From Candidatus Poseidoniaceae archaeon (GTDB lineage Archaea; Thermoplasmatota; Poseidoniia; Poseidoniales; Poseidoniaceae): DNA of 6,432 nt. The stretch is from NCBI GenBank assembly GCA_013329925.1, contig DUJK01000123.1:1-6432 (forward strand). The letters are read 5' to 3'. Below are positions 1-4,992 of the stretch, in pieces. Position numbers and translations under genes: made by a program. The notes beneath the pieces were generated by a model, which worked only from the letters and a program-made list of their open reading frames with translations, did no database searches and was not told where the DNA came from. How positions within the stretch are numbered: the stretch's first letter is position 1; the number at the start of each line of letters is the position of its first letter.

Positions 1-187
1 AACAGGTACAGTAAAATGGTTTAACCAAACAAAAGGCTTCGGCTTTATCGAACAAGAGGGAGGTTCCGACCTCTTCGTACACAAGTCACAAGTGACTGGT
101 GAAATCAACGATGGCGACACGGTAGAGTTCGAAATCGGTGAGGGTCCAAAGGGGCCAAACGCAATCAATGTGCGTAAAGTTGAGTGA
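1..187 (+). CDS. Cold-shock domain protein, 3' part (start lies outside window)
   Basis: A small single-domain nucleic-acid-binding protein of the CspA/CSD family, an OB-fold that binds single-stranded RNA or DNA and acts as an RNA chaperone in the cytoplasm. Reading from base 2, 61 residues are visible, starting TGTVKWFN and ending VRKVE before TGA at 185-187. The family hallmarks are present: KWFN at visible residues 5-8, the RNP1 motif KGFGFIE at 11-17 and the RNP2-like motif DLFVHKS at 23-29. The glycine-rich loop and final strand (GPKGPNAINVRKV) are typical. Family members are about 65-70 residues long, so only a handful of N-terminal residues are missing. The promoter and any 5' leader, where cold-shock control usually acts, are outside the window. 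The gene converges on the hydrolase gene with a 40-bp gap. The family call is near certain; the physiological role (cold-induced or constitutive) cannot be told. Confidence 0.95.
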   Translation, partial: TGTVKWFNQTKGFGFIEQEGGSDLFVHKSQVTGEINDGDTVEFEIGEGPKGPNAINVRKVE

Positions 188-202
188 TTAGAAACATCAG
201 TC

Positions 203-226
203 TTTGTGCCTCAATCTTGAGACAAA
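203..226. terminator. Small imperfect hairpin between convergent genes, possible 3'-end structure
   Basis: In the 40-bp gap between the cold-shock gene and the convergent hydrolase gene, TTTGT (203-207) pairs with ACAAA (222-226). CTCA (210-213) pairs with TGAG (218-221) around a four-base loop, with a two-base bulge (GC, 208-209) on the left side. No clear T-run follows on either strand, so this is not a classical intrinsic terminator. Its position between two converging genes suggests a transcript 3'-end or boundary structure. The stem is short and could be chance. Confidence 0.3.
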
Positions 227-227
227 C

Positions 228-1112
228 TTAGCTTAGTTGCTTTGTTAAGAAATCTTTGGCTCTAACAAGAGCATCGCTTCTAGCAGTCGGATGTCCCTCT
301 ACGTGAGCGCCCCTATTACGCAAAATGCGGATTATCCAGCGTCGCTGCCAACGCTCGTTCAACGGCCACCGAATACCAAGGAATAATTTTCCTGACACGT
401 ATCCGTTCTTGTTTATTCTAGCAGTTCGTTTCTTTAGATGAACGGCCTTAGGAAGCAGGGCAAATTCTTTCTCACTATCAAAGGAATGATGCGCTCCGGG
501 ATAGACATGTAATTCTGTATTGGGTAGTTGAGCCAGCAAACTTTCAACGAAATGAATTGGCGTCCAATCATCTACGTCGCCGTGAAGAATCAGCATAGGG
601 GCATTAGACCAAGCCTTAACTTCAGGGCGTAGATGTGCCGCTGGATAAAATGGTAGATGAGCGTCGAACGGCTTTCCTAGGATTTCAATAATTGGTGACC
701 AAGCTGAATAAAGCGCAACAGTTCCCCCAAGACTCCATCCAGACACGCCAATCTTGCCAATTCGAGGGTCCTGCTCTAACACTTGACGGACTCTAAAAGC
801 ATCAACAATCATCATCGCGTGAGTCACAGTGAGTTGATCATTAACGGTATTATCAATCGACCTAGAAGAGAACGAATTCACTTTACAAACCGCTAGCCCA
901 GCATTAAGCCAGGCATTGATATGGTCTTGATGGTGTTGTGCCCACCCCATACTTCCATGAAGGGCAATAACGCAGCCAAACGGCCCCTCACCTTGGGGCA
1001 GAAATAATTCCGCTTCAACAGTTATTTTGGATACATTTTCTAAACTATTTAGGATGTGATAAATCTCAAATGGTGAGCAGGACTGTACTTGTAGTCGCTC
1101 GACCATGTTCAC
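228..1112 (-). CDS. Alpha/beta hydrolase, dienelactone-hydrolase-like family
   Basis: Predicted cytoplasmic serine hydrolase of 294 residues. The oxyanion-region motif LHGSMGW is at residues 51-57, the nucleophile elbow G-W-S-L-G-G at 125-130 (Ser127), the probable acid Asp182 in HGDVDDWTP (177-185), and the probable base His209 in GAHHSFD (206-212). Spacing and the stretch around NSFSSR (79-84) resemble COG0412-type proteins, but the nucleophile is Ser rather than the Cys of true dienelactone hydrolases, so the substrate is unknown (probably an ester or thioester). Residues about 224-268 are unusually basic and Trp/Arg-rich, and look like an insertion before the last helix. The start is GTG at 1112, chosen because GGAGGTG lies 5 nt upstream; an in-frame ATG at 1106 is the alternative. 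No signal peptide is seen. It lies 55 bp downstream of the phosphatidyltransferase on the same strand, so co-transcription is likely. Confidence 0.9.
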   Translation of the reverse strand: MNMVERLQVQSCSPFEIYHILNSLENVSKITVEAELFLPQGEGPFGCVIALHGSMGWAQHHQDHINAWLNAGLAVCKVNSFSSRSIDNTVNDQLTVTHAMMIVDAFRVRQVLEQDPRIGKIGVSGWSLGGTVALYSAWSPIIEILGKPFDAHLPFYPAAHLRPEVKAWSNAPMLILHGDVDDWTPIHFVESLLAQLPNTELHVYPGAHHSFDSEKEFALLPKAVHLKKRTARINKNGYVSGKLFLGIRWPLNERWQRRWIIRILRNRGAHVEGHPTARSDALVRAKDFLTKQLS

Positions 1113-1117
1113 TGTAG

Positions 1118-1124
1118 CACCTCC
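1118..1124 (-). promoter_or_regulatory. Strong Shine-Dalgarno sequence for the hydrolase gene
   Basis: On the minus strand the sequence reads GGAGGTG, then 5 nt, then GTG AAC ATG. This spacing favours the GTG at 1112 as the start; from the ATG at 1106 the spacing would be 11 nt. A strong ribosome binding site here fits a gene translated from within a longer transcript. Confidence 0.75.
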
Positions 1125-1167
1125 ATCACTTCAAATGTGGTCTCGCAATTTTGGCAAATGAATTGAT

Positions 1168-1971
1168 TCAAAACCTGCTGCGTAGCAAAATCATAGCCAT
1201 CATGAGCATGTTAAATCCTAGTACCAACTCTGGTAGATAATTTAGATTCTGAGTAACCGCCATGGCGAAGATAATCAGTGACTGCATGCCAAACCCTAGA
1301 GATGAAGCAACGGTTAATTCAAAGGTTAAACTTTCAGAACCCTTACCATACAAGATAGAGATGATACGGTCTTGCCAACTGAAAAAGAAAAGGTATAGGG
1401 AGTGAAAAATATTGACATTGCGCTGTTTTTCCCAGGGGTGGGCAACCGGCCTAATCCGTTCATCAACCCGGCTAGTTGAATCTCCTGAGCCCAATGCTCT
1501 CATCAATACTGAAAAGTAATTAAATAACGAATATTGGAATAATGTAGCCAAAATCATGGCGCAAGTAAACATAATCGACCAATCAAAAACACTGCCAAAT
1601 GCCCCCATTACGGCAATTAATCCAATCGTATCAGCGACAGTGTCCCAGTATCTTCCAACGTGTGATGGCCGTTCTCTAATTCTGGCTAGTTCTCCGTCAA
1701 CAGCATCGATTACTCCCTTGATTATTAGCAAAGAGCACGCGAGTATCATGTCACCTTGTATAATCAGCCAAGCACAAAAAATAGTTAGAACTAAGTGAAG
1801 GTTAGTGACCTGAATTACCGAGATTGGTTTTTCCTTTAGGTACCGAGCCACAACTCGAGCAAATGGTCTGCCCCACTCAGACAAATCGACGACATTTCTG
1901 TCGCCATATTTCCTCACCCCCACTAGTACACCCAGTATATTGTAAAGTCCGATACTCATAATGTTGAGCAT
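1168..1971 (-). CDS. CDP-alcohol phosphatidyltransferase family membrane protein
   Basis: Integral membrane enzyme of about 267 residues that transfers a phosphoalcohol moiety between a CDP-activated donor and an acceptor alcohol, as in phospholipid head-group synthesis. The complete family signature D-x2-D-G-x2-A-R-x8-G-x3-D-x3-D is at residues 89-114 (DAVDGELAR, then G106, D110 and D114), supplying the metal-binding and catalytic Asp residues. Hydrophobic segments lie around 58-87, 115-128, 131-157, 188-199, 220-240 and 245-263, consistent with the six-helix fold. A polar stretch rich in Arg, Asp and Pro (about 160-186) separates helices. The substrate cannot be named: in an archaeon it could be an archaetidyl-serine, -inositol-phosphate or -glycerophosphate synthase. 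ATG at 1971 is used; TTG at 1974 and ATG at 1959 are in-frame alternatives, and none has a Shine-Dalgarno sequence. It is followed 55 bp later by the hydrolase and preceded by the Lrp-type gene after about 84 bp. Confidence 0.9.
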   Translation of the reverse strand: MLNIMSIGLYNILGVLVGVRKYGDRNVVDLSEWGRPFARVVARYLKEKPISVIQVTNLHLVLTIFCAWLIIQGDMILACSLLIIKGVIDAVDGELARIRERPSHVGRYWDTVADTIGLIAVMGAFGSVFDWSIMFTCAMILATLFQYSLFNYFSVLMRALGSGDSTSRVDERIRPVAHPWEKQRNVNIFHSLYLFFFSWQDRIISILYGKGSESLTFELTVASSLGFGMQSLIIFAMAVTQNLNYLPELVLGFNMLMMAMILLRSRF

Positions 1972-1988
1972 CAAATCTGTTGTATGCG

Positions 1989-1996
1989 GTATAAAA
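1989..1996 (-). promoter_or_regulatory. Possible TATA box of the phosphatidyltransferase gene
   Basis: The minus strand reads TTTTATAC here, centred about 21 nt before the ATG at 1971 and about 33 nt before the ATG at 1959. An archaeal TATA box normally sits near -26 relative to transcription start, so this would give a very short leader or leaderless mRNA. That agrees with the missing Shine-Dalgarno sequence. The distance does not decide between the two starts. It is only a single short AT-rich match. Confidence 0.35.
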
Positions 1997-2055
1997 CGGC
2001 TGAGATAAACAGAACAGCATCACTCATGTTGTGGTATGATATTTTAGCTGTTGAA

Positions 2056-2478
2056 TCAGTACTGTTCCAGCACAAGTTCGGTTGTGGTTGAACCTATTTC
2101 ATTTGGTGCAGCCATCCACATTTTGTCTAATAGTGCTCTTAGCGCCATGGTGTCGTCAACGTGAACAAGAGCCACTAAATCTGCCTCACCAGAGACTTCA
2201 TAGATGATTTCAATACCATCCCAGCCAGTTACTTCAGAGGCAAATGAGCCGATTTCTGCACCTGGAAGTACCTTGATCCTAACTAGTGCAGTAAGGCCTA
2301 CTCCACCTTCTCTAATTGTGTAGCCTCGAATGACCCCATTTTCTTCCATCTTCTTCATGTGTGTACGTATGGTTTTTTCTGATGCGCCAATATCTTTGGC
2401 TAATTCAACACACGACATTCTGCCATTTCTTCGCAAGTGGGCAAGTATCGCACGGTCAATTTCTGCTATTCGGGCCAT
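2056..2478 (-). CDS. Lrp/AsnC family transcriptional regulator
   Basis: DNA-binding regulator of 140 residues, a near-typical length for the family. The N-terminal winged helix-turn-helix spans about 4-52: EIDRAILAHLRRNGR, then the LAKDIGASEKTIRTHMKKME recognition region, then GVIRGYTI. The C-terminal RAM/AsnC ligand and oligomerisation domain spans about 62-138 and includes the characteristic VSGEADLVALVHV (95-107). Family members form dimers and octamers, often sense amino acids, and commonly regulate themselves and adjacent genes. ATG at 2478 fits the usual start just before the IDRAIL helix. No Shine-Dalgarno sequence precedes it, but TTAATATA is centred 26 nt upstream, suggesting a leaderless transcript. 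It is divergent from eno across 166 bp containing an inverted repeat. Ligand and regulon are not deducible; control of eno or itself is an inference from position. Confidence 0.93.
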   Translation of the reverse strand: MARIAEIDRAILAHLRRNGRMSCVELAKDIGASEKTIRTHMKKMEENGVIRGYTIREGGVGLTALVRIKVLPGAEIGSFASEVTGWDGIEIIYEVSGEADLVALVHVDDTMALRALLDKMWMAAPNEIGSTTTELVLEQY

Positions 2479-2499
2479 GACAAGCAGTACTAGTATTGG

Positions 2500-2507
2500 T
2501 ATATTAA
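2500..2507 (-). promoter_or_regulatory. Predicted archaeal-type TATA box for the Lrp-type gene (leaderless transcript)
   Basis: The minus strand reads TTAATATA at -29 to -22 relative to the ATG at 2478. This is the distance expected when transcription starts at or next to the start codon. The intervening bases show no Shine-Dalgarno match, which supports a leaderless mRNA. A bacterial -10 box cannot be strictly excluded from sequence alone. Confidence 0.55.
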
Positions 2508-2525
2508 CGCTACTAAACTACACCT

Positions 2526-2557
2526 TTTCGGACTTTTCTGGCAAAATTAGTCCGAAA
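2526..2557. repeat. Perfect 9-bp inverted repeat, candidate operator between regulator and eno
   Basis: TTTCGGACT (2526-2534) and AGTCCGAAA (2549-2557) are exact reverse complements separated by 14 bp, so the half-site centres are 23 bp apart, a little over two helical turns. The element lies between the predicted TATA box of the Lrp-type gene (2500-2507) and the candidate eno TATA (2573-2580). It is therefore upstream of both divergent promoters, which suits a dimeric activator or dual regulator. The adjacent Lrp-type protein is the obvious candidate, but nothing in the sequence proves binding. Confidence 0.6.
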
Positions 2558-2562
2558 TAAGG

Positions 2563-2583
2563 AAAAATACCCTAAAAATACCC
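2563..2583. repeat. Tandem direct repeat AAAAATACCC with an 11-bp period
   Basis: Two exact copies of AAAAATACCC occupy 2563-2572 and 2574-2583, separated by one T. They begin 5 bp beyond the right arm of the inverted repeat and lie 62-82 bp before the eno ATG. Each copy contains a TATA-like AAAAATA, and the 11-bp spacing puts both copies on nearly the same face of the helix. Confidence 0.7.
2573..2580 (+). promoter_or_regulatory. Candidate TATA box of the eno operon
   Basis: TAAAAATA within the second AAAAATACCC copy would place transcription start near 2603, giving a leader of about 40 nt. Such a leader agrees with the Shine-Dalgarno-like sequences found before eno. The first copy (2563-2569) and TTTATT at 2600-2605 are alternatives in this AT-rich stretch, so the assignment is tentative. 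Confidence 0.35.
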
Positions 2584-2624
2584 ATTTTCAAAAAAGCCGC
2601 TTTATTCAAATGACGAGTTCTGCT

Positions 2625-2637
2625 GGGAGGCATGAGG
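2625..2637 (+). promoter_or_regulatory. Shine-Dalgarno-like sequences before eno
   Basis: GGGAGG at 2625-2630 is 14 nt from the ATG, which is rather far. TGAGG at 2633-2637 is 7 nt from it and is better placed. Together they support ATG 2645 as the start and suggest that eno, unlike the divergent Lrp-type gene, is translated from an mRNA with a 5' leader. Confidence 0.55.
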
Positions 2638-2644
2638 CTCACCC

Positions 2645-3895
2645 ATGTCTAACCAGATATCCGGATTAAACGCCAGAATGATTCTCGATAGTCGGGGCAA
2701 TCCCACAGTAGAGGTTGACTGTTACGTTAACGGTATACTCACCGGGCGGGCTGCAGTTCCCTCAGGCGCCTCAACAGGAGCTTATGAAGCACTTGAAATG
2801 CGTGACGGAGATTCTAGTAGGTATCTTGGAAAAGGCGTTAGTCAAGCAGTGGAAAATATCACTCAGCGTATTGAAGAAGCGTTGGTCGGATTGCCAGTAG
2901 ATGAGCAAAAGATAATCGATGAGGTAATGATTGAATTAGATGGCACTCCAAACAAATCCTCTCTTGGTGCTAACGCCATGCTCGGTGTATCTCTAGCGTG
3001 TTTACATGCTGGGGCCGCAGTTCACGAATTGCCATTGTGGAAATATATTGGCGGCGTTTCAGGCGGCCTTATGCCTGTTCCAATGCTGAACATACTCAAC
3101 GGTGGAGCACATGCCGCTAGTAATGTTGATGTTCAAGAATTCATGGTTATGCCACACGGATTTGATACCTTTGAAGAAGGTCTAAGAGCAGGAGTAGAAA
3201 CTTATCACGCATTGAAAAAAGAGCTGAAAAGCGATGGTTTGCTTGGAGGTGTTGGTGACGAGGGCGGTTTTGCACCAAATCTTCCTGCTAATGAAGAGGG
3301 ATTGAAATATATGGTAAGGGCAATAGAAGGTGCTGGTTATTCCACTGAAGATATGGGTATTGCACTCGATGTTGCTGCTACAGAATTTTACTCAGACGAT
3401 AAATATCACATGGACGGAAAACAAATTTCCAGCGATGAGTTATCGAACATCTATGCAGGGTGGCTTGATGATTATCCAATATTGTCAATTGAGGATGGGT
3501 TTGCTGAAGATGATTGGCGCGGCTGGTCTAACTTCACCAAATCTGAGGGACATAGAGTTCAAATTGTCGGCGATGATTTGTTTGTTACCCAAGCCGAGCG
3601 TTTGTCCCAAGGCATTGAAATGAAAGCAGCTAATGCTATGTTGGTGAAAGTGAATCAGGTTGGTACCGTCACCGAGACTCTTGAATCAATGGATTTGGCT
3701 ACATCTCATGGTTTCAATAACGTAATCTCACATCGCAGCGGGGAAACTGAAGATGTTACTATTGCTGATTTAGCGGTAGGAACGCGAGCAGGACAGATCA
3801 AAACCGGCGCTCCAGCACGTTCAGATAGGGTTGCTAAATACAACCAATTACTGAGAATTGCTGAGGATGTCAAAGAATATCGCTCCCCATTCTAA
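2645..3895 (+). CDS. eno: Enolase (phosphopyruvate hydratase)
   Basis: Cytoplasmic enzyme that interconverts 2-phosphoglycerate and phosphoenolpyruvate in glycolysis and gluconeogenesis, with Mg2+. It has 416 residues, slightly shorter than the roughly 430 of bacterial homologues. The N-terminal domain has LDSRGNPTVEV (14-24) and the mobile catalytic loop SGASTG (40-45). The barrel has Glu165 in VQEFMVMP, Glu206 in GDEGGFAP, metal ligands Asp242 (LDVAA), Glu283 (SIEDG) and Asp310/311 (VGDDLF), and the catalytic base Lys335 in the signature MLVKVNQVGTVTET (332-345). SHRSGETED (362-370) and Lys386 in GQIKTGAP complete the site. All key residues are intact, so it should be active. By eye it resembles bacterial-type enolases closely, including LRIAEDV near the end; transfer into an archaeal lineage is possible. 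It leads an apparent two-gene operon with the dehydrogenase 23 bp downstream and is divergent from the Lrp-type gene. Confidence 0.98.
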   Translation: MSNQISGLNARMILDSRGNPTVEVDCYVNGILTGRAAVPSGASTGAYEALEMRDGDSSRYLGKGVSQAVENITQRIEEALVGLPVDEQKIIDEVMIELDGTPNKSSLGANAMLGVSLACLHAGAAVHELPLWKYIGGVSGGLMPVPMLNILNGGAHAASNVDVQEFMVMPHGFDTFEEGLRAGVETYHALKKELKSDGLLGGVGDEGGFAPNLPANEEGLKYMVRAIEGAGYSTEDMGIALDVAATEFYSDDKYHMDGKQISSDELSNIYAGWLDDYPILSIEDGFAEDDWRGWSNFTKSEGHRVQIVGDDLFVTQAERLSQGIEMKAANAMLVKVNQVGTVTETLESMDLATSHGFNNVISHRSGETEDVTIADLAVGTRAGQIKTGAPARSDRVAKYNQLLRIAEDVKEYRSPF

Positions 3896-3905
3896 ATAAC
3901 AACTT

Positions 3906-3912
3906 GTGAGGT
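3906..3912 (+). promoter_or_regulatory. Shine-Dalgarno sequence of the dehydrogenase gene
   Basis: GTGAGGT lies within the 23-bp eno-dehydrogenase gap and ends 6 nt before the ATG at 3919. The short gap and good ribosome binding site suggest translation from an eno-led polycistronic mRNA. No separate TATA box fits in the gap. Confidence 0.65.
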
Positions 3913-3918
3913 TTAATT

Positions 3919-4992
3919 ATGCGTTGGTGGCGGCAGATCTTACCAATTTTAGCAATAATAGTCCTACTATTATTCGCCCGCCAAATCTATCCATATACCA
4001 CGCCGCTCAATAATGTCAAGATTGATGGTTTTGAAATTGAAAAGGTTGCTTCAGGTCTTGGTGGACCAACTTGTATAGAATGGGCCAGTTCAGAAGAATT
4101 GCTAATCTGTGACCGAGATGGTGATAGAATTTTATTGATGAATGTCTCTAATGATTTTGATTATGAAGTAATTATTGATGGACTAAATAATCCACATGAT
4201 GTCCATCTTGACGGGGATGTACTATTCGTCTCTGAGGCTGGAAAACTATCCAGGTACAACATCTCTTCCAATTGGCAAGTAGATGAAAAAGTAGTGCTAA
4301 TTGATGATGTCCCAGTTGGTAATCACCAAACAAACGGCATTAACGCAATGCCAAATGGTACCCTAATTTGGCACTCTGGCTCGACCTGTAATGTCTGCTT
4401 TGAAGACGATTTACGTAATGGTGCATTGTTGTGGGTTGATGGGCAAACTGGCGATCACGGTATATTGGCTTCGGGAGTAAGAAATTCATTTGACGGAGTA
4501 TGGGTCGATTCAATGGGGTATTTGTTTACCGATAATGGACGAGATTGGGATGGAGACCATCCTCCTGAAGAGGTAAATTTGTTAATACCTGGTGCTGATT
4601 ATGGGTGGCCAAATGACGAACCGGACGACCCTGTGCCATCTGGGACGATCGGGCCAATTGCTAAGTGGGCGCCACATACTTCGATGAACGGTATTGATGT
4701 TAGACCAGAAAACTCATCTTTACCTGGTCTTTCAATCAGCGCTGGACACACCGTATATGCCTCAGTTTACGGTTCATGGAATACGCTTCTTCCACAAGGA
4801 CATGAAATAGTAAGAATTGATTTTACTCCTGTGTTTGACGAAGCGGGTAACTTTTCTGGCTGGGATTCTGATGAAACTAGAATTGCCACTCAATTAGGCA
4901 CTCCTCTACCATTGCGGTTTTCTCCTAGTGGAGATCTATACTACGCCACCTTTGGCGGGGGCGGAACATTAAATCGATTCGTCCAAATCTAA
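3919..4992 (+). CDS. GSDH/sorbosone-dehydrogenase-like beta-propeller protein, membrane-anchored or secreted
   Basis: 357-residue protein resembling PQQ-dependent soluble glucose and sorbosone dehydrogenases (COG2133, GSDH fold), six-bladed propellers that oxidise sugars or aldehydes outside the cytoplasm. MRWWRQ followed by a hydrophobic stretch (about 7-20) is a signal anchor or signal peptide with no lipobox. Family marks are GNHQTNGI (134-141), whose His136 matches the catalytic His of soluble glucose dehydrogenase; GVRNSFDG (186-193), with Arg188 at the PQQ-contacting position; TDNGRDWDGDHPPEEVNLL followed by YGWP (204-231); YGSWNTLLPQGHEIVRIDF (284-302); and a glycine-rich final blade (336-355). 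Four cysteines (52, 64, 157, 160) could form disulfides, and five N-x-S/T sequons (N75, N114, N146, N265, N311) would suit glycosylation of an exported archaeal protein. It follows eno and ends overlapping the convergent gene. Substrate and cofactor are unproven: many relatives have not been shown to bind PQQ. Confidence 0.85.
   Translation: MRWWRQILPILAIIVLLLFARQIYPYTTPLNNVKIDGFEIEKVASGLGGPTCIEWASSEELLICDRDGDRILLMNVSNDFDYEVIIDGLNNPHDVHLDGDVLFVSEAGKLSRYNISSNWQVDEKVVLIDDVPVGNHQTNGINAMPNGTLIWHSGSTCNVCFEDDLRNGALLWVDGQTGDHGILASGVRNSFDGVWVDSMGYLFTDNGRDWDGDHPPEEVNLLIPGADYGWPNDEPDDPVPSGTIGPIAKWAPHTSMNGIDVRPENSSLPGLSISAGHTVYASVYGSWNTLLPQGHEIVRIDFTPVFDEAGNFSGWDSDETRIATQLGTPLPLRFSPSGDLYYATFGGGGTLNRFVQI

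Noticed and set aside
1556..1798. An 80-codon plus-strand open frame inside the phosphatidyltransferase gene.
   Set aside because: It is antisense to a clear family member with an intact signature motif, and its translation shows no recognisable domain.
1944..1952. TCGGACTTT on the minus strand near the start of the phosphatidyltransferase, matching the left arm of the eno inverted repeat.
   Set aside because: It is a single half-site with no opposite arm and lies within codons for Ile-Gly-Leu, so chance is the simplest explanation.
1971..2027. An 18-codon minus-strand ORF (starting MSDAVLFISAV) whose TGA overlaps the ATG of the phosphatidyltransferase (TGATG).
   Set aside because: The stop-start overlap looks like a coupled leader peptide, but there is no ribosome binding site, the length is within chance, and a TATA-like box lies inside it. 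Only conservation in relatives would rescue it.
2330..2560. A plus-strand open frame running from the Lrp-type gene into the intergenic region.
   Set aside because: It is antisense to the helix-turn-helix coding region, low in protein-like features, and would cover the predicted promoter and inverted repeat.
2632..2652. A six-codon plus-strand frame (ATG AGG ... TAA) overlapping the eno start out of frame, a possible upstream ORF.
   Set aside because: Too short to judge and made mostly of the Shine-Dalgarno-like region itself.
3330..3623. A 97-codon open frame in another frame within eno.
   Set aside because: It lies entirely inside a fully conserved enolase gene and its composition is not protein-like.
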